NCBI RefSeq assembly: GCF_024166365.1
Contig: NC_064822.1
Location: 108,930,823-108,994,822 of the forward strand
Direction: 5' to 3'
DNA length: 64,000 nt
Source: Elephas maximus indicus
Lineage: Eukaryota; Chordata; Mammalia; Proboscidea; Elephantidae
Shown here one piece after another: positions 1-11,394 of the stretch. The position numbers and the translations under genes are program-made. The notes below the pieces were generated by a model. The model was not told where the DNA came from, searched no databases, and saw nothing but the letters and a program-made list of their open reading frames with translations. Position 1 is the first letter of the stretch. Each line of letters starts with the position of its first letter.

Positions 1-329
1 GGGATCTCATGCTGGGAACTGGGGAAAGATGAAATAATAAAATGAAATTGCTACCCTGAAGGTACTCAGAAACCTGCAACTCACTTTGTTGAGGTTCTGT
101 CCAGTGTCCTGGGAGTAACAGGAGAGGCACATTCTAGACTTGAATGGGTCAAGGAGGGCCTCACAGAGCACAGGATGCTTGAGCTGAGTGTTTAATGAGC
201 CGAAGTTTTACAGAGCATGTGGGGGCAGTAGGGCATTCCTGGCCCAGTGAGGTGTTATATCACCTGGTGGGTTAAGAAACCACAAGTAATCTTGATGGCA
301 AAAGTGTAGGGTATGTGATGGGGGGTGTG
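1..329. other. Unassigned non-coding sequence
   Basis: No splice-site-flanked coding segment, repeat family or regulatory element is recognisable here. Short open frames lack any familiar protein signature. The nearest gene upstream in the human order would be AMHR2, but none of its exons is visible. Confidence 0.5.
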
Positions 330-935
330 ATGTTTAAGACTGTGTGTCAACTTGGCTGGGCCATGATTCTCCGTATTTATGTAGGATCACTCCCCATGAT
401 GGAATCTGCTGTTAGTAGCCAATCAGTTGAAGGGGCGTTTCCTTGGGGGTGTGGCCTGCATCTGAATATAAGCAGACATTCTGGCTTTTTGCTCACTCTG
501 GATCCTGCGGCTGCCTCCTGTTCATCTGACCTCTGGTTCTTGGGACTTGCACTGTCCAGCTTATGTGCTGATCCTGGGATTCATTGATCTTCACTGCCTG
601 TGAGCTGGAGCCCTGCCCTCTGACCTGCTGATCCTGGGTTCGGCAGTCCCTGAAGCTACGTGTATCAGGAGAAGCCTTGTGGTCTTGCCTGCCAATCTTG
701 GGATTTGTCAATCTCCACAGCCTGTGAGCAAGAGCCCTGCCCTCCAACCAGCCAATCTTGGGCTTGCCAGCCCCTGTGGGTATGTGAATCAAGAGAAACC
801 TCTATCCTGATCCACAGACTTGGGACGTTCCAGACTCTACAATTGCATTGAGCCATTTCTTTGATATAAATCTCTCTCTATATATAATTATAGGCTTTAC
901 TGGTTTTGCTGTTCTAGAGAACCCAGCCTAAGAGA
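330..935 (+). repeat. LTR-like interspersed repeat with internal duplication
   Basis: It opens with a 'tgtgtcaacttggctgggcc' start and closes with 'ataaatctctctctatatat' followed by a 'tctagagaacccagcctaa' end, a layout I associate with ancient mammalian LTR-type repeats. The family name is uncertain. A unit of about 122 bp containing 'cctgtgag..gagccctgccctc' occurs twice, near 597 and 719, so the element carries an internal direct duplication. The open frames on both strands here are by-products of this repeat. Confidence 0.6.
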
Positions 936-1194
936 GGGAGACAGGAGAGGTGAGGTGACATGGAGAACTGTACGCAAGGTCTTGAAGCCCTGCTGAGAAG
1001 TTCTTTCACCTTTTTTTAATATAATTTATTTTTGTTGTTGTAAGAATATACACAGAAGGATATACACGAGTTCAATAGTTTCTACATGTACAATTCAGTG
1101 ACCATTGATTATATTCTTTGGGTCTTCATCACTTTTTTGTGTTGTCTTTACTGGCTTTTCTTTCCCACCCTAGCCAGTCTGGGTGCCCCTCAGA

Positions 1195-1345
1195 GTTACC
1201 TCAGGGGCAGGTGCCTGGTTTACAGCTCTAGCTCAGTGTCTAACTACCTGAGTGTCCTTGGGCAAGTCACTTTCTCTCTCTAGGCTTCAGGTTTCTTGTT
1301 TGCAAAATAAGGGAGTTGGGGGCCTCTGGCCTATCCCAGAATGGA
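1195..1345 (+). repeat. MIR SINE fragment
   Basis: The core phrase 'gtccttgggcaagtcacttt', followed by a 'cttcaggtttcttgtttgc' block, is the conserved middle and right part of a mammalian-wide MIR element derived from a tRNA SINE. Confidence 0.75.
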
Positions 1346-1384
1346 AAGCTTTAAAGTCACTACAGCGGGATTGCTTCCCAATTG

Positions 1385-1505
1385 GTGAGTGACCAACTAG
1401 CTCTATGTCCTTGGGCAGGTTACTTAACCCTCTGAATGTCAGTTTTATCATTTGTAAAATGTGGATAAAAACACCTACGCTTACTGAAATGTGTATGTGA
1501 AGATT
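1385..1505 (+). repeat. MIR SINE fragment
   Basis: A second diverged MIR with 'atgtccttgggcaggttact' and 'tcatttgtaaaatgtggat'. It directly follows the previous fragment, so the two could be one interrupted insertion or two. Confidence 0.7.
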
Positions 1506-1650
1506 GCTGTTTTGTTATAGGCAAATGTTTTGTTACCTATATATTCACTGCAATTAAAAAACAACAACAACAAGCAAAAACCTACTTGCAGAGTTGATTC
1601 AGGGTGAGAATGAACATGTGACAGGTCTTGCCCAGCACCTGGCCTTAGAT

Positions 1651-3990
1651 GTTGTTGTTAGGTGCCATCGAGTTGATTCCGACTCATAGCAACCCTATGC
1701 ACAGCAGAGCGAAACGCTGCTCAGCCCTGCACCATCCTCACAATTGTTGCTATGTTTGAGCCCATTGTTGAAGCCACTGTGTCAATCCATATAGCTGCGG
1801 GTCTTCCTCTTTTTTGCTGACCCTCTATTTTATTAAGCATGATGTCCTTTTCCAAGGACTGATCCCTCCTAACACGTCCAAAGTATGTGAGACGTAGTCT
1901 CATCATCCTTACTTGTAAGGAGCATTCTGGTTGTACTTCTTCCAAGACAGATTTGTTTGTTCTTTTGGCAGTCCATGGTATAGTCAATATTCTTCACGAA
2001 CACCACAGTTCAGAAGCGTCAGTTCTTCTCCTTCGGTCTTCCTTATTCATTGTCCAGCTTTCACATGCGTATGATGCCATTGAAAATACCATGGCTTGGG
2101 TCAAGCGCACCTTAGTCTTCAAGGTGACACCTTTGCTTTTCAACACTTTAAAGAGGTCTTTTGCAGCTGATTTGCCCAATGCAATGTGTCTTTTGATTTC
2201 TTGACTGCTGCTCCCGTGGGTGTTGATTGTGGATCCAAGTAAAATGAAATCCTTGACAACCTCAATAGTTTCTCTGTTTATCATGATGATGCTTATTGGT
2301 CCAGTTATGAGGATTTTTGTTTTCTATATGTCGAGGTGTAATCCATACTGAAGGCTGTGGTCGTTGATCTTCACCAGTAAGTGCTTCAAATTCTCTTCAC
2401 TTTCAGCAAGCAGATCTGTGTCATCTGCATAACGCCACAGGTTGTTAATGAGCCTTCCTCCAATCCTGATAACCCATTTTTCTTCCTCTCGTTCAGCTTC
2501 TCAGATTATTTGCTCAGCATACAGATTGAATACGTATGGTGAAAGGTTACAACCCTGACACCCACCTTTCCTGACTTTAAAGCATACAGTGTCCCCTTGT
2601 TCTGTTCGAATGACTGCCTCTGGATCCATGTACACATTCCTCATGCTCACAATTAAGTGTTCTGGGATTCCCATTCTCCACAATGTCATCCATATTTTGT
2701 TATGATCCACACGGTCAAATGCCTTAGCATAGTCAATAAAACACAGGTAAACATCTTTCTGGTATTCTCTGCTTTCAGCCATTATCCATCTGACAGCAGC
2801 AATGATATCCCTGGTTCCACATCCTCTTCCAAATCCAGCTTGAATTTCCAGCAGTTCCCTGTTCATATACTGCTGCAGCCACTTTTGAACGATCTTCAGC
2901 AAAATTTTGCTTCCATGTGATATTAATGATATTGTACGATAATTTCTGGATTTGGTTGGACCACTTTTCATGGAAATAGGCATAAATATGGATCTCTTCC
3001 AGTCAGTTGGCCAGGTAGCTGTCTCCCAAATTTCTTGGCATAGACCAGTGAGCACTTCCAATGCTGCATCTGTTTGTTGGAACATCTCAGTTGGTATTCT
3101 GTGCCGTCAGTGCAACTTGAACTTCTTCCTTCAGTACTGTTCGGTTCCTGATCATATGTTATCTCCTGAAATGGTTGAACGTCGACCAGTTCTTTTTGGT
3201 ACAGTGACTCTGTGTATTCCTTCCATCTTCTTTTGATGCTTCCTGCATCATTTAATATTTTCCCTGTAGAATCCTTTAGTATTGCAATTCAAGGCTTGAA
3301 TTCTTTCTTCAGTTCTTTCAACTTGAGAAATGCTGAGTGTGTTCTTCCCTTTTGGTTTTCTACCTACAGCTCTTTGCACATGTTATCATAGTACTTTACT
3401 TTGTCTTCTCAAGCTGCCCTTTGAAATCTTCTGTTCAGCTCTTTTACTTCACTATTTTTTCCTTTTGCTTTAGCTACTCGATGTTCAAGAGCAAGTTTCA
3501 GAGACTCTTCTCATATCCATTTAGGTCTTTTCTTTCTCTCCTGTCTTTTTAATGCATGTCTTTCTTCATGCATGATGTCCTTGATGTCATTTCACAACTC
3601 ATCTGGTCTTCAGCCGTTAGTGTTCAATGTGTCAAATCTATTCTCGAAATGATCTCTAAATTCGGGTGGAATACACTCAAGGTTGTGCTTTGGCTCTTGT
3701 GGACTTGTTCTAATTTTCTTCAGTTTCAACTTGAACTCACATATGAGTAATTGATGGTCTGATCCGCAGTTGGCCCCTGGCCTTGTTCTGACTGATGATA
3801 TTGAGCTTTTCCATTGTCTCTTTCCACAGATGTAGTCGATTTGATTCCTGTATATTCCATCTGGCTAGGTCCATGTGCATAGTCGCCGTTTATGTTGCTG
3901 AAAAAATGCATTTGCAATGAGGAAGTCGGTCTTGCAAAATTCAATCATGTGATCTCTAGCATCATTTCTATCACCAAGGCTGTAGTGGAC
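1651..3990 (-). mobile_element. RTE/BovB-like LINE, 5'-truncated, decayed
   Basis: Read on the minus strand, this covers the end of the endonuclease region (near 3,950), the linker, the reverse transcriptase and the 3' end at about 1,651, where it stops in the RTE tail (minus 'gagtcggaatcaactcgatg' type followed by GGCACCTAACAACAAC). Several short open frames in different phases, separated by stops, show it is dead. The endonuclease start is missing, so this is a 5'-truncated copy. RTE LINEs of this kind are abundant in Afrotheria and share their 3' tail with the SINEs in this window. Confidence 0.85.
2501..3085 (-). pseudogene. RTE reverse transcriptase fragment
   Basis: A 194-codon open frame on the minus strand carries reverse transcriptase motifs: the catalytic motif A segment FIDYAKAFDRVDH and a motif B segment GCQGCNLSPYVFNLYAE, where RTE/BovB elements usually have RQGC, so the Arg is replaced by Cys. 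A stop follows EQII. The next catalytic motif, YADD, is encoded beyond that stop at 2,420-2,431. The frame is therefore a remnant of a longer ORF2-like polyprotein with endonuclease, RT and C-terminal parts, and cannot give an active enzyme. Its starting Met lies inside the RT linker and is not a real start. Confidence 0.85.
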
Positions 3991-4950
3991 ACTCGTTAAA
4001 TGGCAGCAGTTGCAACTGAGTGTTGCAATGATCCCTAGGCCCTTTCTAGCTTAGTTGTTCTAGAGTTCCAGAATTAGCCTCTGGAGAGACTGTCCGCTCT
4101 CAAGCCCTGAGACTTCATCTTCCTTCAAACCTAGATCTCCAGTTCTGTACAAGACATTATCACTTGGGTCGGCAACTACCACCCGAAACGAAACACGTCA
4201 AAATCCAAGTTCCCACCTCCCCTTCTTCCCGATTCACAAGGGCACCAAGTTTCTCTTGATCCCAGAGGGTCCTAACCAACTAGGATGGTGTTCTGTCCCC
4301 TCCTGTGACCCAGCTGACCCTGCCACTACCTAGTTCCCCCTGAGGTTTCCTGGGCCGGGCCTGCTTCTTGGCGTCTCCCCTTTGCCTTCATCCTAGGCAT
4401 GGCAGGCCCCAACTATTGCAGTTACCTCTTGATCGGCTATCTTTCCTCAAGTGTAGTCTTAAACACCACTCTCTGGATAATTTTTAAATAAAACTTTCAT
4501 TATGTCTTACCTGTGCTCAACAGTCTACTTGCCGTTCTCACCTGTGAACACCATTTACAGAGAAGGAAACCAAGGACTCAGAGAAGCTTAGAAAACATGT
4601 ACGAGGTCACATGGCTTTTAAAATAACAAGGGTTTTCAGCCATTAAAAATAATGTTTGAAGACTCTATAAATTAGAAATAGGTAATTTCACATGAAAAGC
4701 ATCACATACAAACATATGCTGATGATGATAGTGTTAAACTAAATAAAAAATAAAGCTATGATCATGAGAAATCCCAGTAGAGGGACGTTTTATAAAATAA
4801 CTGACCAGTACTCTTTAAAAAAGTGTCAAGGTTATCAAAAACAAGGCAAATCTGGGAAACTGTCACAGCCAAGAGGAGTCTAAGAAGACATGGTGATTAA
4901 ATGAAATGTGAAAAAAAAAAAAAATTTTTTTTTTTTGTAAGTACCCTGGA
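3991..4950. other. Unassigned non-coding sequence
   Basis: Nothing convincing as a gene. Sequence around 4,080-4,450 is moderately C/T-rich, and 4,600-4,920 is A/T-rich, ending in an A-run/T-run at 4,910-4,936. A short stretch near 4,740-4,900 (aaatcccagtagagggacgtt, aacaaggcaaatctgggaaactgtcac) recurs in diverged form near 5,960-6,090, so both are probably pieces of one unnamed old interspersed repeat. Confidence 0.5.
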
Positions 4951-4952
4951 TG

Positions 4953-5100
4953 AGGAGTCCCTGGGTGGTACAGAAGTTGTACTTGGCTGCCAACCGAGAG
5001 GTTGGAGGTTAGAGTCCACTTAGAGGCACCTTGGAAGAATAACTTAGTGATCTACTTCTGAAAAATCAGCCATTGAAAACCTTATGTAATACAGTTGTGG
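4953..5100 (+). repeat. AfroSINE (RTE-body type), partial
   Basis: Begins with 'gaggagtccctgggtggtac', has the tRNA-like middle 'ttggaggttagagtccactt' (a decayed B box) and the body 'ctacttctgaaaaatcagcc'. The RTE-like tail is missing. Confidence 0.8.
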
Positions 5101-5255
5101 CTATATGCTTAAGACTTACAATTTCCAGTATATGTTTTTTTCCCAAGGGGCGTAAAATAGATACACTTTAAGCAATCTGAAGAGGAATCATTCTAATCTT
5201 ATGGGTTTTTTTTTTTTTTCTTTCACATTTTACAGTCATCTTAAAAAAAAAAAAA

Positions 5256-5415
5256 AAACCCATTGCCATTGAGTCGATTCTGACTCATAGTGACTGACAG
5301 TGTAGAACAGAGCTGAATTGCCCCATAGGGTTTCCAAGGAGTGGCTGGTGGATTTGAACTGCTGACCTTTTGGTTAGCAGCTGATCTCTTAACCACTGGG
5401 CCACCAGGGCTCCAC
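5256..5415 (-). repeat. AfroSINE
   Basis: Minus-strand copy: 'cccattgccattgagtcgat' tail, 'gccccatagggtttccaagg' body and 'ccaccagggctcc' head as read on the plus strand. Preceded by an A-run at 5,242-5,257, the poly(A)-like end. Confidence 0.9.
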
Positions 5416-6225
5416 AGTTGTCTTACTGACACCTAATTCAAAAACAAAAAAAATTAAGAGTATGTTTTTTAGCAATTCAAATCTATCAACTTTTTCCAAA
5501 GCACTGAACTTAATTTTTATAAAATAAAAATTCTTTCACACTTATATTTTCTTGGTTTATGTATTATGTATTTATAAGAGTTCAATAATATTACAATTAT
5601 AGTACAAATACAACAGATTTAAATAGAATTGGGAACAAACAGGTACCTCCTGGTTAACATGCAAATCATACGGTGGAAACAAAAGTGTACTGGTTTAACT
5701 TCAAGCTCAGTTGGTACTTTTTTTTATTTAACAGAGCCACTAGAAATTGTAGATGAGTGCTTCTCAAACTTTAACACTCCTGTGAATCACCTGGAAATCT
5801 TATTTAAATGGAGATTCTGATTCACTAGATCTAGGGTGGGGCCTGAGATGCTACTTGCCTTACCAGCTCTCAGGTCTCATGATCACACTTTGAGTAACAA
5901 GATTGATGTGATAAAAATGGCACTTTACATTTGTGGTCTTCCTCCCCAAAACTCCATACTAATCATGAGAAAAACATCAAATCTCTATTGAGGGACATTC
6001 TACAAATTCCTGACCAAAACCTCAAAACTGTCAAGGTCATCAAAAACAATGAAAGTTTGAGAAACTGTCATAGCAAGAAGGGCCTTGAGAACTAAGGAGA
6101 CATGAGAACTAAATGTAATGTGATATTCTGGATGGGGTCTTGGAACAGAAAAAGGACGTAAGATAAAAACTAAAGAAATCTGAAATAAATATGAACTTTA
6201 GCTAATAATAAAAAAAAAGAAAAAA

Positions 6226-6384
6226 CCAAACCCGTTGCCGTCGAGTAGATTCCGGCTCATAGCGACCCTATAGGACAGAGTAGAACTGCCCCATAGAGTT
6301 TCCAAGGAGCGCCTGGTGGATTTGAACTGCCAACCTTTAGGTTTGCAGCCATAGCTCTTAACCACTATGCCACCAGAGTTTCCT
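6226..6384 (-). repeat. AfroSINE
   Basis: Minus-strand copy bounded by 'aacccgttgccgtcgagtag' (tail) and 'ccaccagagtttcc' (head). The flanks 'tagctaataat' occur on both sides (about 6,198-6,208 and 6,386-6,396), a likely target-site duplication. Confidence 0.9.
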
Positions 6385-6549
6385 TAGCTAATAATCATGT
6401 ATCAATATTGCTTCATTAATTTTGACAAATGTGCCATACTTGATGTAAAATGTTAACGGAGAAATCTTCTAGAGCCAATGCCCTGATTTTTTTTTTTTTT
6501 TGCATGATTTCCTATTTATTGTGGTGTCTTATAAAAAGGGAAAACAGAT

Positions 6550-6550
<1 letters not shown>

Positions 6551-6580
<30 letters not shown>
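6551..6580. repeat. (CA)15 microsatellite
   Basis: Fifteen uninterrupted CA dinucleotides, directly upstream of an LTR-like fragment. Likely length-polymorphic. Confidence 0.95.
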
Positions 6581-6582
<2 letters not shown>

Positions 6583-6790
6583 GGTGGTGAGGGGGAAGAG
6601 ACCATGTTATGAACCATCTACAAGTCAAGGAATGCCACGAAACGCAAGGATTACTGATGAGGGACTCTCCTCTAGAGCCAATGCCTGATTTGGACTTCTA
6701 CCCTCCAGAACTGTGAGACAATAAATTTCTATTCTTTAAAGTCATGCATTTGCACTATTTTTTGTTAAGGCAGCCCTAACAAACTAAGAT
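6583..6790 (+). repeat. LTR-like repeat 3' fragment
   Basis: Contains 'cctccagaactgtgagacaa' then 'taaatttctattc' and 'ggcagccctaacaaactaag', the typical 3' end of an old mammalian LTR-type repeat. The exact family is not assigned. Confidence 0.55.
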
Positions 6791-6797
6791 TTTTAAA

Positions 6798-7005
6798 AAC
6801 CTGTGGGTGGTCCAAACAGTTAATGCACTTGGCTGCTAACCGAAAGACTGGCGGTTCGAGTCCACCCAGAAGCAACCCAGAAAAAAGGCCTAGCAATGTA
6901 CTTCTGAAGAATCAGTCACAGAAAACCCTATGGAGTACAAGTCTACTCTGACACATGTGGAATCACCATGAGTCAGATTCCATTTGATTGCAACTGGTTT
7001 TTTGT
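6798..7005 (+). repeat. SINE, RTE-body type with intact B box
   Basis: A tRNA-derived head with the pol III B-box sequence GGTTCGAGTCC at 6,853-6,863, then the body 'tacttctgaagaatcagtca', 'tctactctgacaca' and the tail 'catgagtcagattcc'. This longer subtype differs from the common copies, whose middle reads 'gaaaccctatggggcagttc'. Confidence 0.85.
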
Positions 7006-7433
7006 TTGTTCGTTTATCCCTAGAAAAAAGACTACATGGAAATACACCAAAAATATTAACGATAATGATTCTGTTTGACTGATAGGACCTCAAAAGTAGT
7101 TTATTTTTCTGATCTTACTTTCCTGCATTTTCCAACTTTTCTTTAATTCTCATGTATTACGTTTACAATTTAAGAAAAACATGTAAACACATTTATTATG
7201 ACTAGGAAATATTCCTTACCAGTCACATGCGACTTTACATCCCCACCCGTCAGCACTTATAAGCACAACTTATAGCATATTTTGTGCTTATTGATATGTT
7301 GTTTGCTGAAATTCTAATTTCATTTGTGAGCTTCATATCTTTAACTGGACTGTCACCGAAGGTATGGAGGGTGTGGGGGAACATAGTTTATATTCCTCTG
7401 GTTCCTTTATAGCACCCAGTTTAGTTAGGGCCT

Positions 7434-7640
7434 TGAGGAGCCCTTGTGGCACAGTGGTTAAAAAGCTTGGCTGCTAATCCAAAGGTCAGTCATTCGAACC
7501 AACCAGCCGCTCCGCAGGAGAAAGATGTTACAGTCTACTCTGTAAAGATTATAGCCTTGGAAACCCTATGGGGCAATTCTGCTCTGTCCTATAAAGTTGC
7601 TATGAGTCAGAATCAACTTGAAGGCAATGGATTTAGGGCT
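7434..7640 (+). repeat. AfroSINE
   Basis: Plus-strand copy from 'gaggagcccttgtggcacag' to 'gagtcagaatcaacttgaag', with an extra 'agaaagatgttacagtctac' segment in the middle as seen in a longer subfamily. Confidence 0.9.
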
Positions 7641-7935
7641 TTGCATACAGCCTAGTGGATTGGATGGTGTCCTGGATTCTTGACCTGGGTGGAACCTGCA
7701 ATAAGTCACTTCTCCTCTCTGAGCCTCATTTTTCTCATCCGTACACCTTTTTTTCACTCCACTAACCTACTTACTCCCCACCTCCCTCTCCTGGTGTGCT
7801 TGAACGCTTGAAAGCCTGGTTATCTATGTATACTTGGCTCCTAACCTATAAATTCTGGGTGCTAACAAGCCTCCCACCAGTGGGATTAACTCCTGCAAAG
7901 AGTCAATGAGCTTCTGTTTATTAATGTTTTATCAG

Positions 7936-8330
7936 TTAGGGGCAGTTGAAAAGGGAATGTAATTTTTCCGCACCCAACTTCACAGGCCCCTGAGTTTGAT
8001 CCTCTGCCCCCACCCCCATGGTTCTATCCTTGGACCCCAGGTTAAGAACTCCTGTTCTAGGTGATAGGATTGTGTAAGACAAGCAAAGAGAAAAATGAGA
8101 GGGGAGGAGGTGGAGAAAAGCAGCAGAGAAAGGAAAAGCCTTCACCATTCAGTAGGTCTGTTTCAAAGGAAAGCACAAGGCCAACTTTCTCATGCCTCTA
8201 GGCTTTTGCATGTGCTATTCCCTCTGCTAGGGCTTCTCATCCTCCTGCCTCTTCTTTTGCCCCCAACTCCAGTGTCTCCTCCGTGAAAACACCACTGCCT
8301 GACCTGCCCCACTGACAGCACAGGTTCCCC
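7936..8330. other. Unassigned non-coding sequence
   Basis: Open frames of 63-70 codons on both strands overlap here but show no known domain, coding constraint or splice context. I regard them as chance. Confidence 0.5.
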
Positions 8331-8342
8331 TTGCTCTTTTTT

Positions 8343-8685
8343 TTTTTTTTAAGCAAAAACTCCTCCTTCCCTCTTCCTCCAGTCCCTGGTAACCACTAAT
8401 CTACTTTTGTCTCTATGCATTTATTTTTACCATTCTAGATATTTCATGTAAGTGGGATCATAGGATATTTGTCGTTTTGTGTCTGGATTATTTCACTTAG
8501 CATGCTTTCAAGGTTTATTCATGTTGTAGCACGTATGAGAACTTCATTTCTCTTTATGACTGAATAATATTCCATTGTATATATACAACATATTTTGTTT
8601 ATCCATTCACCTATTGATGGATGCTCAGGTTTATTTCCATCTTTTGGCTATTGTAAATAACACTGCTATGAACACTGGTCTGAGC
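8343..8685 (-). mobile_element. L1 3' end, old (L1M-type)
   Basis: Reverse complement of the familiar L1 3' region: the plus strand shows 'ccctggtaaccactaatcta', 'actgaataatattccattgt' and 'atccattcacctattgatgg'. These correspond on the minus strand to 'ggaatattattcag' and the 'gtggttaccaggg' block near the L1 3' end. Confidence 0.85.
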
Positions 8686-8687
8686 TT

Positions 8688-9720
8688 TCAGACTAAGACA
8701 GCCTAGGAAGAGGGACCTGGCAGTCTACTTCTGAAAAAATTAGCCAGTAAAAGCCTTATGAATAGCAGCAAAACATTGTCTGATACATTGCTGGAAGACG
8801 AGTCCCTCAGGTTGAAAGGCACTCATGATACGACTGGGAAAGAGCTGCCTCTTCAAAGTAGAGTCTACCTTAATGACGTGAATGGAGTCAAGCTTTCATA
8901 ACCTTAATTTGTTGATGTGACATGACTCAAAATGAGAAGAAATAGCTGCAAATGTCCATTAAGAATCAGAACATGGAATGTACAAAGTATGAATCTAGGA
9001 AAATTGGAAGTCATCAAAAATGAAATGGAACACATTAAGATCAATATCCTAGGCATTAGTGAGATGAAATGGACTGGTATTGGCTATTTTGAATTGGTTA
9101 GTCACATTGTCTACTATGTAGAGAATGAGAAATTGAAGAGGAATGGCGTCGCAGTCATCGTCAAAAAGAACATTTTAAGATCTATCCTGAAGTACATACG
9201 CCTACAAGGAAGACCAGTTAATGTGACTATTATTCAAATTTACACACCAACCACTAAGGTCAAAGATGAGGAAATTGAAGGCTTTTACCAAATTCTGCAG
9301 TCTGAAACTTGTCAAACATGCAATCAAGATGCATTAGTAATGACTGGTGATTGGAATGCAAAAGTTAGAAACAAAGAAGAAGGATCTGTAGTTGGAAAAT
9401 ATGGCCTTGGTGATAGAAATGACACAGGATATCATATGATAGCATTTTGCAAGACCAATGAAACATTAGTAGAAGATGAAAGAAATACACAGAGTCACTA
9501 TACCAAAAAGCAGTCCAAGCTGCACTGAAAGCACTGGTGAAAATCAAGGCTCCAGGAATTGATAGCTTATCAGTTGAGGGTTCAACAAATGGATACAGCG
9601 CCTGACCAAAGAAGAAATGATGTATTTGAATCATGGTGTATTCAATATTGAAAATACCATGTTGTATTCAATATTCTTTGATATCACCATAATTCAAAGA
9701 CATCACAGATATGGAACTCT
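8688..9720 (+). mobile_element. RTE LINE 5' part with internal deletion
   Basis: Starts in the RTE 5' untranslated region ('cagactaagacagcctagga', 'ctacttctgaaaaaattagc') and runs through the endonuclease. It then skips to the RT linker: after about 9,480 the sequence encodes a VQAALKALVK-like stretch that normally lies far downstream, and ends in a scrap of the 3' region with 'aataccatg'. Roughly a kilobase of the RTE body is therefore missing inside this copy. Confidence 0.75.
8932..9528 (+). pseudogene. RTE endonuclease (AP-type) fragment
   Basis: A 198-codon frame with the apurinic endonuclease-like fold of RTE ORF2: RIRTWNVQSMN (N-terminal strand with Asn), ILGISEMKWTG (catalytic Glu region), IQIYTPT and TGDWNAKV (the GDxN active-site block). 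Residues after about 155 drift off the usual HMIEFC continuation, and the frame ends shortly after an internal deletion. Several catalytic motifs survive, but without the reverse transcriptase the copy cannot move itself. Confidence 0.85.
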
Positions 9721-10683
9721 TCCGTTCGGTTGGCCAGACAGCTGTCCACCAACTTTCTTGGCATAGAGGAGTGTGCACCTCCAGTGCTGCATTTGTTTGC
9801 TGAAACATCTCAATTGGTATTTTGCTGATTCCTGGAGCTGTGTTTTTCACCAATTCCTTCAGTGCAGCTTGGACTTCTTCCTTCAGTACCATTCGGTTCT
9901 TGATCTTATGCTGCCTCCTGAAATGGTTGAAGATCTAACAATTCTTTTTGGTATAGTGACTCTGTGTAGTCCTTCCATCTTCTTTTGATGCTTCCTGCGT
10001 CGTTTAATATTTTCCCTGTAGAATCCTTCAGTATTGCAACTCAAGGCTTGAATTTTTTCTTCAGTTCTTTCAGCTTGGAAAATGCTGAGTGTGTTCTTCC
10101 CTTTTGGTTTTCTAATTCCAGGTCTTTGCACATTTCATTATAATGTTTTACTTTGTCTTCTTAAGCCACCCTTTGAAATCTTCTGTTTGGCTCTTTTAAT
10201 TTATCATTTCTTCCATTCACTTTCACTGCTCTACATTCAAGAGCAAGTTTCAGAGTCTCTTCTGACATCCATTTTGGTCTTTTCTTTCTTTCCTGTCTTT
10301 TTAATGACCTTTTGCTTTCTTCATGTATGATGTCCTTGACGTCATCCCACAATTTATCTGGTGTTTGGTTGTTAGTGTTCAATGTGTCAAATCTATTCTT
10401 GAGATGGCTCTAAACTCAAGTGGGATATACTCAAGGTCATACTCTGGCTCTTGTGGACTTGTTTTAATTTTCTTCAGCTTCAGTGTGAACTTGTATATGA
10501 GCAATTGATGGTCTGTCCTGCAGTCAGCCTTGTTCTGACTGATGATATTGAGCTTTTCCGTCGTCTCTTTCCAGAGATGTGGTGCATTTAATTCCTGTGT
10601 TTTCCATTTGGCGAGGTCCATGCGTATAGCCTCAGTTTATATTGCTGAAAAAAGGTATTTGCAGTGAGTATAAGTTGCTGTTC

Positions 10684-11232
10684 TTACAAAATTTCTATCA
10701 TGTGACCTCCTGCATCGTTTCTATCACCAAGGCCATATTTTCCAACTACAGATCCTCCTTCTTTGTTTTCAACTTTTGCATTCCAATCACCAGTCACTAT
10801 TAATGCATCTTGATTGCAGGTTTGATCAATTTCAGACTGCAGAAGTTGGAAAATCTTCCATTTCCTCTTCTTTGGCATTAGTGGTTGGTATGTAAATTTG
10901 AAAAACAATTGTATTAGTCTTCCTTTTAGGCATACAGATATTATCCTATCACTGGCAGTGTTGTGCTTCAGGATAGATCTTAAAATGTTCTTTCCGACGA
11001 TGACTGTGACACCGTTCCTTTTCAATTTGTCATTTCCAACACAGTAAACCATATAATTGTCTGATTCAAAATGGTCAATACCCATCCCTTTTAGCTCAGT
11101 AATGCCTAGAATATCGATCTTTTTATGTTCCATTTCATTTTTGACTATTTCTGATTTTCCTAGATTCATACTTTGTACATTACATGTTCTGATTATTAAC
11201 ATATATTTGCAGCTGTTCTCATTCTGAGTCAT
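10684..11232 (-). pseudogene. RTE endonuclease fragment (minus copy)
   Basis: A 182-codon frame homologous to the plus-strand endonuclease at 8,932. Visible blocks are IRTCNVQSMNLGKSE, DILGITELKGMG, VTGDWNAKVENKE and KYGLGDRNDAGGHMIE. The first catalytic strand reads TCN rather than TWN, the Glu block has LK for MK, and a frame disruption in the middle replaces the IQVYAPT strand. It decayed independently of the neighbouring copy. Confidence 0.8.
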
Positions 11233-11394
11233 GTCACCTCATTAAATGAAGGTCCTGAGAGCTTTACTCCATCCATGCCATTAAGGTTGACTCTAGGCAG
11301 CTCTTAACCCAGTCGTATTATGAGTGCCTTTCAACCTGTGGAGCTCATCTTCTGGCACTATATCAGACAATATTCTACTGCCATTCATAAGGTT

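Noticed and set aside
315-856. Overlapping small frames on both strands at the window start
   Set aside because: They lie entirely inside an LTR-like repeat with an internal duplication.
6851-6863. A tRNA gene at the B-box match
   Set aside because: Only the tRNA-derived SINE head is present. There is no cloverleaf or anticodon stem and the sequence continues into a SINE body.
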